Positions 49,011 to 62,189 of a stretch of DNA of 64,000 nucleotides are shown piece by piece. The translations under genes were made by a program, and so were the position numbers. Below the pieces are notes generated by a model, which ran no database searches, had not been told where the DNA came from, and worked only from the letters and a program-made list of their open reading frames with translations. Each line of letters opens with the position of its first letter. Position 1 is the stretch's first letter. This DNA is from Paragonimus westermani (lineage: Eukaryota > Platyhelminthes > Trematoda > Plagiorchiida > Troglotrematidae), in NCBI GenBank assembly GCA_008508345.1, contig QNGE01000836.1, positions 27,710 to 91,709 of the forward strand, written 5' to 3'.

Positions 49011-50905
49011 AAGTTTAACACAACTTCTTGATTGATTCGGTAGCAGAACTGAGTTATGTGTGTGAGTAAAAATGATCATAATTTTAATTATTAAATGTAT
49101 TTTAATTGGAAGTAAAGCTCACTGGGAAAGTTACACTACATCATTATGTCAGTAGAATATTGTTCACAGCCTCATTCAGTATTAGTAACTTACCAGATAA
49201 ACATTAGAATAAGGCTTAGGTCCTTAACTACATCTTTACTGTTATTGGCATGAATATTCTAAAAAAAGATACGAATAGCTTTGGACTCCCGAACTACTCT
49301 CCTAGCACGTGCATTCGTCCTCTCTAGTCAGCTAATAGACCACAATTTCCCAACGGATACTCTGTTGATAAAAGTGTTTCTGGGACAATCCTGCGCAATA
49401 TGAGGCAAGTAGTCCTAGAATTCCGTCTAAGGCAGCCGTGCGCGAGTAGAGGGATATAACACGTGACATTAACCAGCACGCTGTACTCCGCTCTGGGATA
49501 ATAGATTAGTTTTACATATTGTTAAGGTGAGTACAAATCAGTTAGATGTTTCTATTTACTTCAAAACTCTGTGAGTCGTAGAACAGTCTTTGGTTGAACC
49601 ATCAACAATTTGAGAGAAACGTCTGGACGTGACTCACTTCACCCACAAAGATACTGCACACCGTATCCGATTAGAACGAAGCTATCATTCTTGTTGAGAC
49701 AAACAACCACATAAGTCGCTCATCCCAGAGCTAGAAAGTACTACATGCCTATCTTAGTGGCATTCTGTAACAGCAGAGAAACTTACGTGTAGTGCTTTTT
49801 TTCAAAATTGATTGGCTACGACAGATTAAAGTCAGGGCTGATGCTCGTTTTTTCTTCTTAAAGAAACAACCCATCAAAAACGTTTTTGATACTTGTCTCC
49901 CAATGCAATTTGAAAATCGCTTTTTCCTAGGTCCAATCTGTTAATCATTTAGGTGCCGTACTGAGCTAAAACTTGAAGTGGCCTCGTCATGTCAACAATG
50001 TTTTACCACAATGAGAAGACTCATGTTTTATGTTACGCATCTAAATCACTTTCCAACCTAGTATACCCTCATCCTGCACTTCGTGACTCTATGCCTACTT
50101 CCTTTTAGACATATTATTCTCTAGTTATTCGTCCCGGGTTTCCAAATAAAATATTAAACTTTTTTAGATCAGTGTTTAACTGTAACGGTATTCCTTGTTA
50201 CGGCCTCAGTGACAGTATAATGACTCGACAATTTAAAGCAAGTGAGTGGCTTGCCTCCAAAATACTATTTGATGCTGAACAACATCTCGATTGTGAGTTT
50301 GATAAGTGTACCACCACATCCTCAACTAGATCCTATTTTAAATCTGTGTATACACGTAACTGCGCACACGGTTTTTCTGTTATGTCTAAATTTGCACACT
50401 CTTATCATTCCTGACAACTTGGTGAATAAGTATGAAATGAAATTAAACTAATAACTTTAGCACATATTGTGTCTGTTAATTGTATGGTTGTGTAAATGCT
50501 GAGTATTCAGGTGCCGACGTGTACAAAGTGAGGTTTTGACTCGACTTGACTTAGGTGGAAGTTTGAAAGACAGTTGCAGGATTCAAAGTATCTGTGCAAG
50601 ACTTACAACAACGGGGAAACGCGTAAGCTGAGGCGCAAAGTTTGACATTTAGACCAAGAGGTATAATTAACATGAAAACCAATGCAGTTTCAATGAAAAT
50701 ATCTGTGACGAATGGTCCAAACGATAGTAAGCCTGCAGCTGTCCAAAAGTGATGGCTGATATGAGAGATGATCTATTTTTTATGGTTGCTTTTAGCGTAC
50801 AGGATCGAAAAAAATCATAATTTTAAACATCTGTTGTAAGTTTAGGGAAAAATTTGGAGAACCTGAGCTCCTGCCGCATTCAAACCACTGATAAAAATAG
50901 TATAC
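49011..50905. other. No supported gene
   Basis: The frames at 50172-50451 (+) overlap each other and have no domain or splice pair. Confidence 0.35.
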
Positions 50906-51422
50906 CCACTCTCAGGTAGTTATCTACCAGCCTACCAGTTACGAAGTCATCCTGGAAGTTCAGTGTTGTCACATTTATGTGAAACTGAGTCTCAGTTGGA
51001 TTCGAAACAGCTATAGGAACAGCATGACCACAGTCATGTTTCCACCAAGGTAATCTATGTGCATATTTTATTTGCCACCCTGTATGACGTGCTGTTGTGG
51101 CCATTGCATCAAACTTATATCACCTGACTGAACTTACATTGATATGACGCTTTGTCGCGGAGGCCGGTGAAGTATGACAGTCAACAGCACCAAATATACA
51201 GGAATGACTTAACGTATTTGTCTTCCAGTGGTGACGCATGAGGACAGTAGGCCATGCTTGAAAGAACGGAATGTACCTTGGCATAACTTGAAGGACAGTT
51301 TTGTTGAGTAGCACATGATGAAGTAAACAACGGTAATTGAGTCTTGATAGGTCACTTCGCCTTGAACAGAGCCAGGAGTCCCCCTTTTCTGACAATTGAA
51401 AACTCCGTTTTTTTCCAGCCAC
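50906..51422 (-). CDS. Candidate exon pair, unidentified minus-strand gene, with a 24-nt intron or an in-frame stop
   Basis: From a good acceptor (gttatttcag, exon start 51422) the minus strand stays open in one frame to about 50880, except for a TGA at 51122-51120. That stop lies inside a 24-base segment (51137-51114) that begins gtaagttcag, ends ag and is a multiple of three. Removing it joins KRHIN to FDAMATTARHTGWQIKYAHR in frame. Alternatively this is one exon with a nonsense change, as in a pseudogene. The 3' boundary used here is a gtatac donor at 50905, which leaves one base that fits the exon at 47487. The peptides include LPWWKHDCGHAVPIAV and TQFHINVTTLNFQDD, suggestive of an extracytoplasmic domain. 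I recognise no family. Confidence 0.35.
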
Positions 51423-53726
51423 CTGAAATAACGCTATTAACCAGGGACGGTCATTCAATTTTATTCTAACTTTCGGCTGCAGTAATTACCACAGAGCACT
51501 GGAGGTAGGTCTTTGTTTGATAAACAAGAAGTTCACCAGTGATAAAGCCGGCATTAACTAGTCGGTTCATGAGAGAAAAGCATTTTGAACGAAATCCTGA
51601 ATAAGCGGGCCAAGTTGTTCACCCATTTTCGTGAGGTCGACGAAGTAGGATTTCGAGCATTTGGCCCAAGAATTTTAGCCAGATCCTCTCCCCGGTTGTT
51701 TCAACTATTTCGGGTTGTGTTCAGTCGCAAGCTGTGGGAGTTGCTGATCTGCCCTACCTACGGAGATGTCACAACAAATCTGAATAAATTAGTATACCAG
51801 GTGAGAAATACTATAGCCAGTTGAACTGCGTTCACGGTAGTGGTTAGCTGATCGTCCGATGGTTTATACTGGACGCAATACACATCAACGTGCGCCCGAC
51901 CCAGAGCGGACTTCACTTTGCACAATGGACCGTCCAACAGACAATCCCCCTTGAATTACAGTACACGGATAGGTCCTTCTTGTGCACCATTTGGACCAAA
52001 ACTTTACTCCTGGTCGCCTTGTTGTCAGCCTCTAATTTAGTTTCAGAGTGAATAGCTGCCAGTAGAGCCTTATCGGAATCCCTTAACCTGCTTACGATCT
52101 ATCAGAGCTGCAAATAGGTCCGGCCATATGGAACAAGGTTTTGGTCACTCCGCGTTTTATGCAGTCGAAGTGGAACTGAAGAGAGGAGGATGTTAGTCAC
52201 CCCATGTTGCTTTACGACCAGGTGACCGTATTAACGTACCATCCACACCTTTATTAATGAGCGCACTTAAAAAGGATAGCATACTATTCGCTTGAACTCC
52301 GCGACATTTTCACGGGTAGAACCGATAAACAACTGTTAAGGCAAATGGGCGATTCCGTTTGGAGACGGTCAAAAACAGACGGCGACATATATGATTCAGC
52401 CTAGTGAAACAGCAGCACGAAATCCCCGTTCACCGATTGTTGTACACATTGACAACAAGTCACCAGGTTGATCCGGTTAACCTATTCAGGTCACTGTGAC
52501 ACAATCGGGACCCAACATTACTGACCTCAGGTAAGTAGTGCTTATCTGAACCTACCAGCCAGTATTATGTTCACAAAATTGGCAGACATACTCTATCAGG
52601 TTGTTATGCTCCTGTTTATGTAGTTCTTTGTGAGAGTGTGCATGTTTAAAACTGTTAATCTCTGTTCGCCTAATGTATACATCTCGTATATTTTGCGGTC
52701 GCAAATGAAGAGAATAAACGAAATGTTAACATAACACAACATGTTTTCTTTCTGCTCTGACGAGAAGTATAAATAGAAAAATTCATTGGAAGCTGAAGCT
52801 ATGTAATCTAAGTAGTTACAACTACGGTCCAGAGTACTCTAAACTGGAAGTTCTCAACCCTCTGTTCACCAGGAGATGTTATCTGAGAATGAGGTGTTTA
52901 TATTTATGAAGGATGATTTAGTACATAAGTGGCTAAAGCGGTGAGGTAAATTGCATTGATAGTTGCTTTGGTCTTAACTTTCGGCTGCTAAGGATACCAG
53001 TTTGCTAAAGAAAGTCTTAGAATTGTTGCACACCTGCTGATTGCGTATGATGAGTACATGATCGCACTGGTCAGCCGCCTGCCGAACCAGCAACCTATCA
53101 CCAACCCCCTTACAATTTTGGGGCATAAACTACAGAGTCTATAGAAGAATCACATCACGAGTGCCTAGTTCTAACAAGTCGTGCACAAAGCCTAAACCTT
53201 GAAAACGTGATAACTCCTGTTCGTAACATTCCGTCGCTTTTACACAGTCCCTGGTATGTATCTACAACCCTGCAAAAATTGCGGTTTAGTTTTTTCACTA
53301 TTCTCTCTGTTTTCAGTGTGACACTGTTTCAAGCAATTAGTCTTCTCTCTGACTCGGTGATCCCATACCCAGTCACGTTAGTTAACAATTCGCCAAAGCG
53401 CTTGCTGCAGTTTATCAGGCTAAACAACTACCACTCACCTCCAAGCTCACATGACTCACCCCGCTTATGTCCCTCTTTATTCGCAAACATATCAAACTGG
53501 CTGCCCAAAAGTATAGGAATTAAACTTTAACTTTCTTTCATTTAACAGCTTTTTTTATTGCAACATGCAGAAATGTGTTTTAGTGTAATGTGGTCAACCT
53601 GTCAAAACTCCTGCTGACTCCCGGTCCAACCAATCGATATTTATAGAACAATCATTTATTCATCCAGTTTTCTACTCAGAGTGGGTTAACTGGAATGTTT
53701 CAAGGCATCAAACAGCTTTATTTTAC
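51423..53726. other. No supported gene
   Basis: The plus-strand frame at 51585-51824 ends near a gtgaga donor but has no recognisable content. At about 52400-52470 the plus strand reads ARNPRSPIVVHIDNKSPG, loosely like the C-terminus of Ty3/gypsy integrases, with no supporting integrase core. The frame at 53207-53530 (+) is Ser/Leu-rich only. Confidence 0.3.
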
Positions 53727-53888
53727 CTATTTGCTCTATGGACTGAACTCGACATTCAATAGTTTCATGCCTTGTAGAATCGGTGTGCGCACGTGATGGT
53801 TTCACTTGTGAGTAAATTTTACTACTGTGAGAAAGAGATGGTTTCGGAAGCAAACCATAATCACGTGCCTTGTTCATCACATGAAGAT
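53727..53888 (-). CDS. Candidate exon, most 5' of the minus-strand series
   Basis: A strong acceptor (ccattttttggtgcag) is followed by two bases, 53 codons and one base, then a gtaaaa donor. The peptide is polar and basic (LHVMNKARDYGLLPKPSLSH, then YSQVKPSRAHTDSTR). The one-base end does not fit the phase-0 exon at 51422, so at least one exon between them is missing from my model, or the two belong to different genes. The function is unknown. Confidence 0.35.
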
Positions 53889-54848
53889 CTGCACCAAAAA
53901 ATGGAAGAGGTGTAAATTTAAGTTAAAGGATTTCAATTTCGCCTATGTCAGCAAGCATTCAGGGCTGGTTAGAAGATTGGTCGACACGTGGCGACCAATG
54001 GACGCACATGTATAAATGTATTCCCTCACCTGATGGATAGCTTACAGCTAGATACGACAGATGTCTTATCTCCCCATAGATACAACTTTTATCTCATGGA
54101 AGAAAAAAGTCTAAAACATGAAACAAGTTTCTTCTCTTATTCCGACTTTAACACTTCTGGCTTCACGTGAATAAACATGAGTATTGAGGCAATTACAAAC
54201 CGTCACAGTGCGTTGGACCTCCAAGCGGCAGAAAAACAGGAAATATAATTGCCGATAATAAGTTTCAATAGAAACAATCCACCGTGTTTGCATTAGTGAA
54301 GTAAAGGAAGAGAAAACACTCTGAGGTGATTTCACGAAAGCACCTGTCAATGCACACCGATTGGCTTTTCCCAGTTAAAGAAATGGGTGACAGTGTAGTG
54401 TCTCATGTGAAAGGTAAGAAACACCCGCCAGTAGAATAATATACATTTAAACACGAGCACAGTGTGAACGCCAAAATTTACACATCGACCTCTGAAGTTC
54501 AAGACACACGAACATTGGTGCCACAGTAACAAAAATTGTACGCTCATGAATGGTTACATTTCTCATTAGGTTTGTTCACTCACACCCCAGTGGATTCCCA
54601 CACGTGCGTGCACACAAATGCATACGCATAACGAATTAATGCCAATCAATATTTACTCTTTACTGTTAATTAGCTCAATAGTTTGATAATTTGTAGTTAT
54701 GGGTGATGAGGATGATCTAGTCGAAGTGTGATTGCTAGTGACCGGCTACCGATTGTAATTTCATTGAATGATTTCAACCTCCATTTATTCATCTAGCTTG
54801 ATATGTCGGACGCGGTCACGATCGCTTGATGAGTATTGAACAAAACGA
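53889..54848. other. No supported gene
   Basis: Minus-strand frames at 54111-54350 and 54347-54547 have aromatic-rich translations but no domain. Confidence 0.35.
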
Positions 54849-55470
54849 TCAGATTAAGCTGTTTGTCATAAATAACTAGGTGAGCGTTTCCATCTGATAA
54901 CCACCTGGGTATCATGAACCTTCCCATTGACATCCAAATGATCGGCGCAATCGTTGCGTCACAAAATGACCACGGTGCCATTACATTCCAAGAAAGCGCA
55001 AGAGAGGTTGAAATGGGACTGCTTTGCAGCAAACGTGCTGACTATTACCTATTGTATCGTGACTTCATTACCGAGCAATCCTACCCGATATGTAACACAA
55101 CGTGGCTTCTCACACCGTTGAATTTGTACACCACGTAGATTCACCGATAGCGACAGAAGACATACATAGCGAGATGTTGACATTTCGTTTACTCTCTTCA
55201 GTCACGAACGTAAAACATTAGAATATATAGGACATGCTGTTAGCAACACAATCAAAAACATTCAACCATTGAGTTTACATGAAACAAAGACTGTCGTCAG
55301 TCCCAGGGCAGACAAACTGCGTGAGTCAACAGTTTATGCACACACAAAGCCGGACGGTGAGTATTGATTGACAGTTTGATCGAGGTTACTGAGTATCTGA
55401 ACGAAGAGAAATATTTATGAATCCCTCCGTGAATACCAAATTGTTTTTAAAAAAAGCAGTTTCGTACGGT
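54849..55470 (+). repeat. Inverted repeat, left arm (interrupted by an insertion)
   Basis: 54849-55141 is the reverse complement of 56563-56855, 293 bases with one difference (54952-54957 region, GTT against GAT). The arm resumes at 55370-55470, matching 56464-56562 with about six substitutions and a two-base indel. Between the two parts lies a 228-base insertion (55142-55369) absent from the other arm. Open frames on both strands of the arm (54914-55138 +, 54793-55032 -) have no recognisable domain. Confidence 0.9.
55142..55369 (+). mobile_element. Dispersed repeat copy inserted in the left arm
   Basis: This 228-base segment is missing from the equivalent place in the right arm. The tetramer gatt ends both the arm sequence before it (55138-55141) and the insertion (55366-55369), consistent with a 4-base target duplication. 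Its right half (gcagacaaactg, gtgagtcaacag, tttatgcacacaca) matches 62246-62315 and the minus strand of 63240-63310. It is probably a non-autonomous element; the class is unknown. Confidence 0.65.
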
Positions 55471-56463
55471 GAAAACACTAATCACCCTAACCGTTTCAAA
55501 CGTACCACGCATAAAAGTGCTTCAATAATGAATTATCCCATTTGTTCATACGCTATTCGCCACTACCTCGGTGGTCTCAGTAAGGTGGTGTGCGACCGCA
55601 GTAAACATTGTCCAAAATTACGAAGATTCTACTTTTCTTGGACAAGTTTGCAGCAGCCTATGATCGTCAGGGTAAACGGGTATAGCATCAGTGTAATTTT
55701 GGGTGTCTAAAATATACCGTATAGACAGAATGTAGCTGAAGTAGCAACGAATGTTTTCTCACCAACTAAGATATGATTTTAAAAACTTTTTTTAGAGCAA
55801 ATGCTTTCTTACAAGACTGCGGTCGGCGATTTAACTATTCACTCCGAATAATCACATTTGTTAATGGATCCTTGTTTAGCTCGTGCTGTACTCGGTTCAC
55901 GCTAAACCTATTCTGTAGTTTAGATCGAAGTTATTGAAATCGATGTATGTCCAGTCCAAATGATACTTCACAATATCCATAACAAGGTTCATTAACCTAT
56001 CAAGTGAAACTGGGCCTGATTGGACGATTAGAGCTTCCTCTAGGAAAAAGTGAGTGCATCCGTCGTGTTCCGGTCAAACAGGACTCGAGCACACTAAACC
56101 TCTCGTGCAAATCAGCGACAGGTCACATGACACGAGCCAGAGCTTTGATCATATGACATTCACCTTCGGTTCATCACGTGACACGCTTACGATTATTTTT
56201 ATTTCACTCAGTATCACATGCCTTCACATATTGGTAATGTTGGCAATATAAGGAACATCATCCGTATGAATGGTATTCGAGAAAACTAATTTTACACGTC
56301 TCGTAAAAAACAGGACAACATCGGTGGTATTATGTTTGACAAGATACAAATAGCCTTTGACAATTATTTCACGTGATATTACTAGGGTCGCAAGTTACCA
56401 TACGGAAAATTGACAGTGAGAGGTACTGCGTTTGAAATCAACCGGTCTGAATTCAATCACGTT
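55471..56463. other. Spacer of the inverted repeat
   Basis: I see no recognisable coding content. The frames at 55417-55710 and 56054-56251 (+) carry no known motif. Several tcacatgaca/tcacgtgaca-like words occur at 56120-56210. Confidence 0.4.
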
Positions 56464-56855
56464 ACCGTACGAAACTGCTTTTTTTAAACAACTTGGTATT
56501 CACGGAGAGATTCATAAATATTTCTCTTCGCTCAGGTACTCAGTAACCTTGATCAAATTGTCAATCTACGTGGTGTACAAATTCAACGGTGTGAGAAGCC
56601 ACGTTGTGTTACATATCGGGTAGGATTGCTCGGTAATGAAGTCACGATACAATAGGTAATAGTCAGCACGTTTGCTGCAAAGCAGTCCCATTTCAACCTC
56701 TCTTGCGCTTTCTTGGAATGTAATGGCACCGTGGTCATTTTGTGACGCATCGATTGCGCCGATCATTTGGATGTCAATGGGAAGGTTCATGATACCCAGG
56801 TGGTTATCAGATGGAAACGCTCACCTAGTTATTTATGACAAACAGCTTAATCTGA
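56464..56855 (-). repeat. Inverted repeat, right arm
   Basis: This is the uninterrupted arm: 56563-56855 pairs with 54849-55141, and 56464-56562 pairs with 55370-55470. It shows the pre-insertion state of the left arm (gtagattgacaattt). Beyond the outer edge (56856 onward) similarity to the other flank drops sharply. Confidence 0.9.
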
Positions 56856-59800
56856 GCATTTTATTTGTTGATGGTGATCATTCTGAATATGTGGATTCAG
56901 TTTTGTGTGACATGTTCTTTGTCGTACTCCGTACCGTGTGTCAGATCACAACTTGCTTCCTAAGCCCACTCACTTTGTGACACTCATTGTCTGGCGTTGG
57001 ATTTCTGGATTTAGTGGCGTGAGCTAGATGAAACAGGTATGGATGTTTAGTGTTTATTAGCAACAGGAACAGTAACATATATGTGATATGACATCTTGTC
57101 ATGGGAACCAGCCACCTACCAAACGATGGCTGGTGCGAGTTACATACATTTCGGCATCGAATACAAAGCAGTATATTAGGTAAACGTTTACTTTGATCGA
57201 GGGTCAACAGCTGTAGACAAGAACGTTGGTCTTCAGAGCATAAAACGCGACAACTGAAAGCAATGAATCGAATAATATGCTTGAGGTATATTCAGTCTAA
57301 GCTAGTACTGTCTGACCATTATGTCGGTTTGATTACTGGCTTCCGGAGTGATTCCGACTTGGGCAATTATCTTCCATAGTAGTTTGAGAAAAACGAAGGA
57401 GATGACTCTTGTCTGTTCACTTATATAGTAGGTGTCTGTGTGAAGCTAAGGAGCTAAATAACTAGGCTCTCCTAAAGTAGGGTAATCAAGGCGAAACAAT
57501 ATCAGCAGGCACGTTACCAGCAAACATTTCTTGGACAAACTTTAATCGTGAATGAGTAATAGCGTCTTTGAGGTAGTGGACAATGTCGAAAGTGCTTTTG
57601 CACGGTTGAATTCATGAACCGGCATACTTGGTTGTTGCACAACCATATATAATATTTAATAAGTATCCCATTCGGAAGTCAGTGTTTAATCGGGTGGCAA
57701 GTTTCGCGCTGGTGGAGTGATGTGGTACCAAAGCACAGGATGACCAAATCTTAAGTTCACTGAGATGCGGTGCTTGATAGTTTCACGGACTTTTGAATGC
57801 GCAGCATAGGTCGAGAGTTATTTTCACACTGTGACCCAGATTAAACGTTTAGGGTTGTGTTGTAGGTGCACGATACAGTAAGCATTGTACGACCACACGG
57901 TTAGACAAATCTAGGTAAAGCACCTAACCGTTTATGTCTAAAGACTGTCCATTCATTTCAAGTAATAGGGACAAGTGTGATGAAGGTGTGAGTGAATTTC
58001 ATTGCTTGTAAAACCGAAAGACCTTATTTTCCATGTGATCTACAAGATTCTCGTAATGTTCTAGCGCATAGAGTACGCTTCCTTTAGGGTTTGTAATCCA
58101 GCACACATCATCCCTATCGAAATATCAATGCATCACTGTTTACGCTGATGTTCGCCTACCACATAGCCTCAAAATAAAACTGAAAGAGCGTTAGGAGTGG
58201 ACCTATTGTTGACGATGTATTCATGTGTAGTCAGAAACCCCAAGCATTAATTACATGCAGGCTGAAACAGACAGTGAACTCAAGTTCGTAAAAAAGCCTA
58301 TTTGGGGTTCTTTTAGTCTGTCTCTTTGACAAGTTGATTAGCAAATAATATAATCAACTTCAATGAGTCCAGATGCTTTCAACATTTTCAACTTTACCAA
58401 CCAACGACCATGGGATTCACAGTGGCTAGGTAAATGACAATATTCCACATGACAGTGAACTGGCTAGTTAAAATGGCGGATTTTTTCAGGCTGCTATTTG
58501 AACGGCAAGCGACTATTCATTTCACGTCTACACATATGAGTATAATGAATGGTTAGGATATGACCAATCACCGGATTAATTAAATTTATTTATTACCCAT
58601 TCGTTTCACTATTTATTTACTCTGGTTGCTCTTTCCATAGGCGGATCAGCCATCACGGCTTCTTAACCTGTATGTGGCATTTGGACCATTCAGAAACAAA
58701 GATTTGGGACACTGGTTGGCATAAAATAGAACACTACTCATATTGGCACAGTGTTATGGCTAAACAAATTATGTTTGGCAACCCTTTCCGAAATAGGGTA
58801 CCAGACAATTAATCTGTCATGGAGGTTTTGGGGAATTGTTTATTTACTGGTCATTAAGGTTGACAGAACACTTGAGCCGTATCTCTGCATTATTACGTAA
58901 CGTGAACATGATAAGCTGTCGTAACCGATACTTTAAGGTGGTAGTTTATTAGAGTCCAATACAAGGATGATATCGCAGTAGGGTACATAAACCTGCCTCA
59001 CACGAACGTGGCTTGGTGCACAACTTCCGCTAGTGACAAGGACGGTCACTACTGATGAGGCTTAGAGAGAGTGAAATTATAGCCTGTAACCTCTGCTAAA
59101 AACAGGACTGATCAAGAATGTGTTATTGGTAGTTGTAAAATTTGATCCACTGTATCCAATAACGTAATATATTCTGACTTCGCTTCTCTTCTAACCTCTT
59201 ATTGGCGTTTATACCGACATGTTTGAGCATGCGCTTTATAACTGTTGAAAATCGACTGCTTGGTTGGCTCGATTCATTCGGTTAACATACCTGAATGATC
59301 TGATAGAATCAATGTGTTTAGTGCGTTTATTGCAGTTTAACCAGGTTACATGCAACATGTACCACTCCAACGATGGTTACAGAATTTCGGTTATTTAGAT
59401 GGTGACGTATGTTCAGCTAGATGTACCAGAGTTGCACGACGCCCATAAATTCGCGAGGTCCATAACTTCTATCGAATGTTAAGTAGACATACAGATGGCA
59501 CACCAGACAAATAAATCAGACTAAATGGATCACGCCATGAGTGTGAATTTACTTATAATGTACTGTCTGTCACTTGCAAATTAACGGCAAGATAAATATA
59601 TTGAAAATATATTAAGATACGAATATATTGAGATACTGAAAATTAGCTGTCAGTCAAAAGTGTCAAATCACAAGTGAACATGGTAGTGGACAATCCACTG
59701 AAACGTAGAAGTAGAGATGAGACACATTGTGCAACAGTTCCGTTCACGCGCGCTTTTCAAGATGGCTCCTTACTTATTTTCCAACGTTACACTGACAGAA

Positions 59801-62189
59801 ACCACCGTAAAAGACGCCCACAATTTTTATTGATTCTCTGAAATTAATCTAACGTTGGGCATAAGTGTACATTGTTGGTTACTACACGACCTTTTTAAAT
59901 CGCTGTCACTCTCACCTCCCAATCACTGATTAGACATGCTAAGCGCGCTAGAAATAAACCAATTAAACCAATTAAACTCGTGTGTTATCCATTCCAATGT
60001 AGCCGATCTCCACTGAAGTATGTAGGTAGCCGAACAGAAATAGACACAAACAAGAAATATTTTGACTAAATGGTAGAAGAAAGAATGGAGAATCGTCTCA
60101 ACACGAGAGCCTCAAAATGTTTAGCGTAAGTGTACGAGAAGAGGTGTCGAATGCTGCCGGTAGCTTTCTGATTATGGACATTTGAGAAGTGGAGACCAAA
60201 AAATGAAGTTCACTATGAAAATCACCTTCAATTTAGACCTAACGGAAATTTTTGCACTGAAAAGCATGTTATAAGAGAAACGCAACTTTTCAATCTACAC
60301 AACAATGGACAGAAGAAAATCGGTTGTTTAGGATCAGAGGTACAATGACCACTGATATGATGTTTCTTCTAACAGTTTTCCATCTAAAATCAAGGCCTGG
60401 TTGAAGAACGCGCACCGCACGTATAAGGGCAACGAACAATGGGACGTGATAATGTGGTTGTCCCGAGACGGTTCGTTTCATTGGAAAACTCGAATGGGAT
60501 ACTGTGAACACGTAAATCTTGTAATGTTATCCAAAGAAACATCTTGATACACTCTACTCTCATACGGACATGTAACAATTTATAACCAACAAGTTATATT
60601 CACAGAGAGTAGGTTATGATTTAAATGGTTAGACCCAGGGACGGATATTATTTCATCCGGCGTTACAGTGTCGTTAGGAGTCAGAACTGTGAAAACACAA
60701 ACAATTGGTAGTAATTGTAAGTTAACTGGTAGAGGAGACATTTTTGTTAGTCTCAAGAGGTGGGTGAAGAGAAGAATCAAACCTGACGAAAAGAAGTACT
60801 GGATAACAGGTTAATCTGTCCACGGAAATCTCAGGATACACACGATTTCCGCAAGAAACGTGATCACTTCAACGCACTACTACTGACGACCTCAACGAGA
60901 CACAAGCATGCATCAAGATGACTGCGTAATACGGAATGGTGAGTAGACATAATGTGAATGTGTTTGACTACTGCAGTTGATATTCGGCCTGGGTTCTGCG
61001 GAGTGATTTGTGATGCACAACCACAGTGTGCATCATTTTTAAGAAATACTTATTCATCCTAGTGGTTAGACACGTGTATTCCGTCGGTGTAACTTTCGCC
61101 GCAATTACACTCAACTGTGCAATGATTATTCAGGATTATTTTACCTTCACTGAAAGCAACTGTAATCCGAGAGTCCTGTTCACACCTAAAAATTCAGCAG
61201 CATTATAAATTCACTTGGCCGACAGGACCATATGGAATGTGGTTTAACTCAGAGCGCTCATGATCGGTAACTCGACCGTAATCGCTTAATGGAGCCCATG
61301 TGTAGCTGCCTCTATTCAACGGTTATATTGATTGTTTGATGCTCAACAACTTATTACCAGAAAATCTAAGCTTAACAGCTGGGTAGTCTAAATGATAAAT
61401 ATGTTCAGCGCTTATGGACTAGGAGTTAACTATGGCTCACCCTGGTTGAAATTTGATAAGTGGATCCAGAGTACGCCATTTCAGTTGAATAATCAAGACA
61501 CGAAAGTGTCATCATACATTCGGCAGGTTGTACGGTTGCGCTGCCAGTAATAAGTTGTTTTCTCGAGGTGTTGTAAACTTTTTTGGCTGAAAGTCGTAGT
61601 TTCGAGATGCCACCAACAGTCTTCATTGTGTTGGAAATCAGGTGAGCCGTTGACAGATCGGTTACAACATGTAGAAAAAGGGATAGCATAACTTCACCAC
61701 CCTATAGACGCGGATGCTCTTCATTTGTATTTTTGCTTGCTACTCTCAGTTAGTTTTCTACTTGGAGTGAAATTTTGGTTTTCTTGTACAGGCCTTCAGA
61801 AAGTTTCGAGAATCTACAGAGAATTGCTATGGTTGTAATGAGTACATGCCTTATTCTTTCTAAGTTGCGTGGTTTGTGTTGATGAATGTCACCAACTGTG
61901 CTCAAGCTATATGCTGTGGAGTAGCTGTCTTCAAAACACGTAGCATATCCCACTTAGGAATGTGATGGAATGGCATGCACAAATGTCAGATACCCATAAC
62001 TAGTTTGTTAATTCCAAAATAATAGCGTTTAGCATGTTCATTTATGAATACAATCTCTGAAGTTATGTCAAAACAGCAAGTTTGATAAAAAAATGGAAGT
62101 TTACATAAAAAGAATTGTGATCAGTGGGGATCAGCTTTGCTTTGAATCGGTGGGTTACTTTGAATCCGAAAAGTTCAAGAGAAGATGGA
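56856..62189. other. No supported gene
   Basis: The longest frames (56941-57207 -, 60290-60578 -, 61026-61208 +, 61426-61689 -, 61750-61953 -) are below 100 codons and show no domain, signal or convincing splice pair. Short local repetition occurs at 59590-59640 (atatatt words) and 59956-59980 (two ccaattaaa units). Confidence 0.4.

Noticed and set aside
52250..52480. Possible Ty3/gypsy integrase C-terminus (MGDSVWRR and ARNPRSPIVVHIDN in different frames)
   Set aside because: The similarity is limited to two short phrases in different frames. No integrase core, RT, RNase H or LTR was found nearby.
54793..55138. Protein-coding gene conserved between the two inverted arms
   Set aside because: Identical translations follow from near-identical DNA and are not independent evidence. 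Both strands are open, no domain is recognisable, and the frames end at the repeat boundaries.
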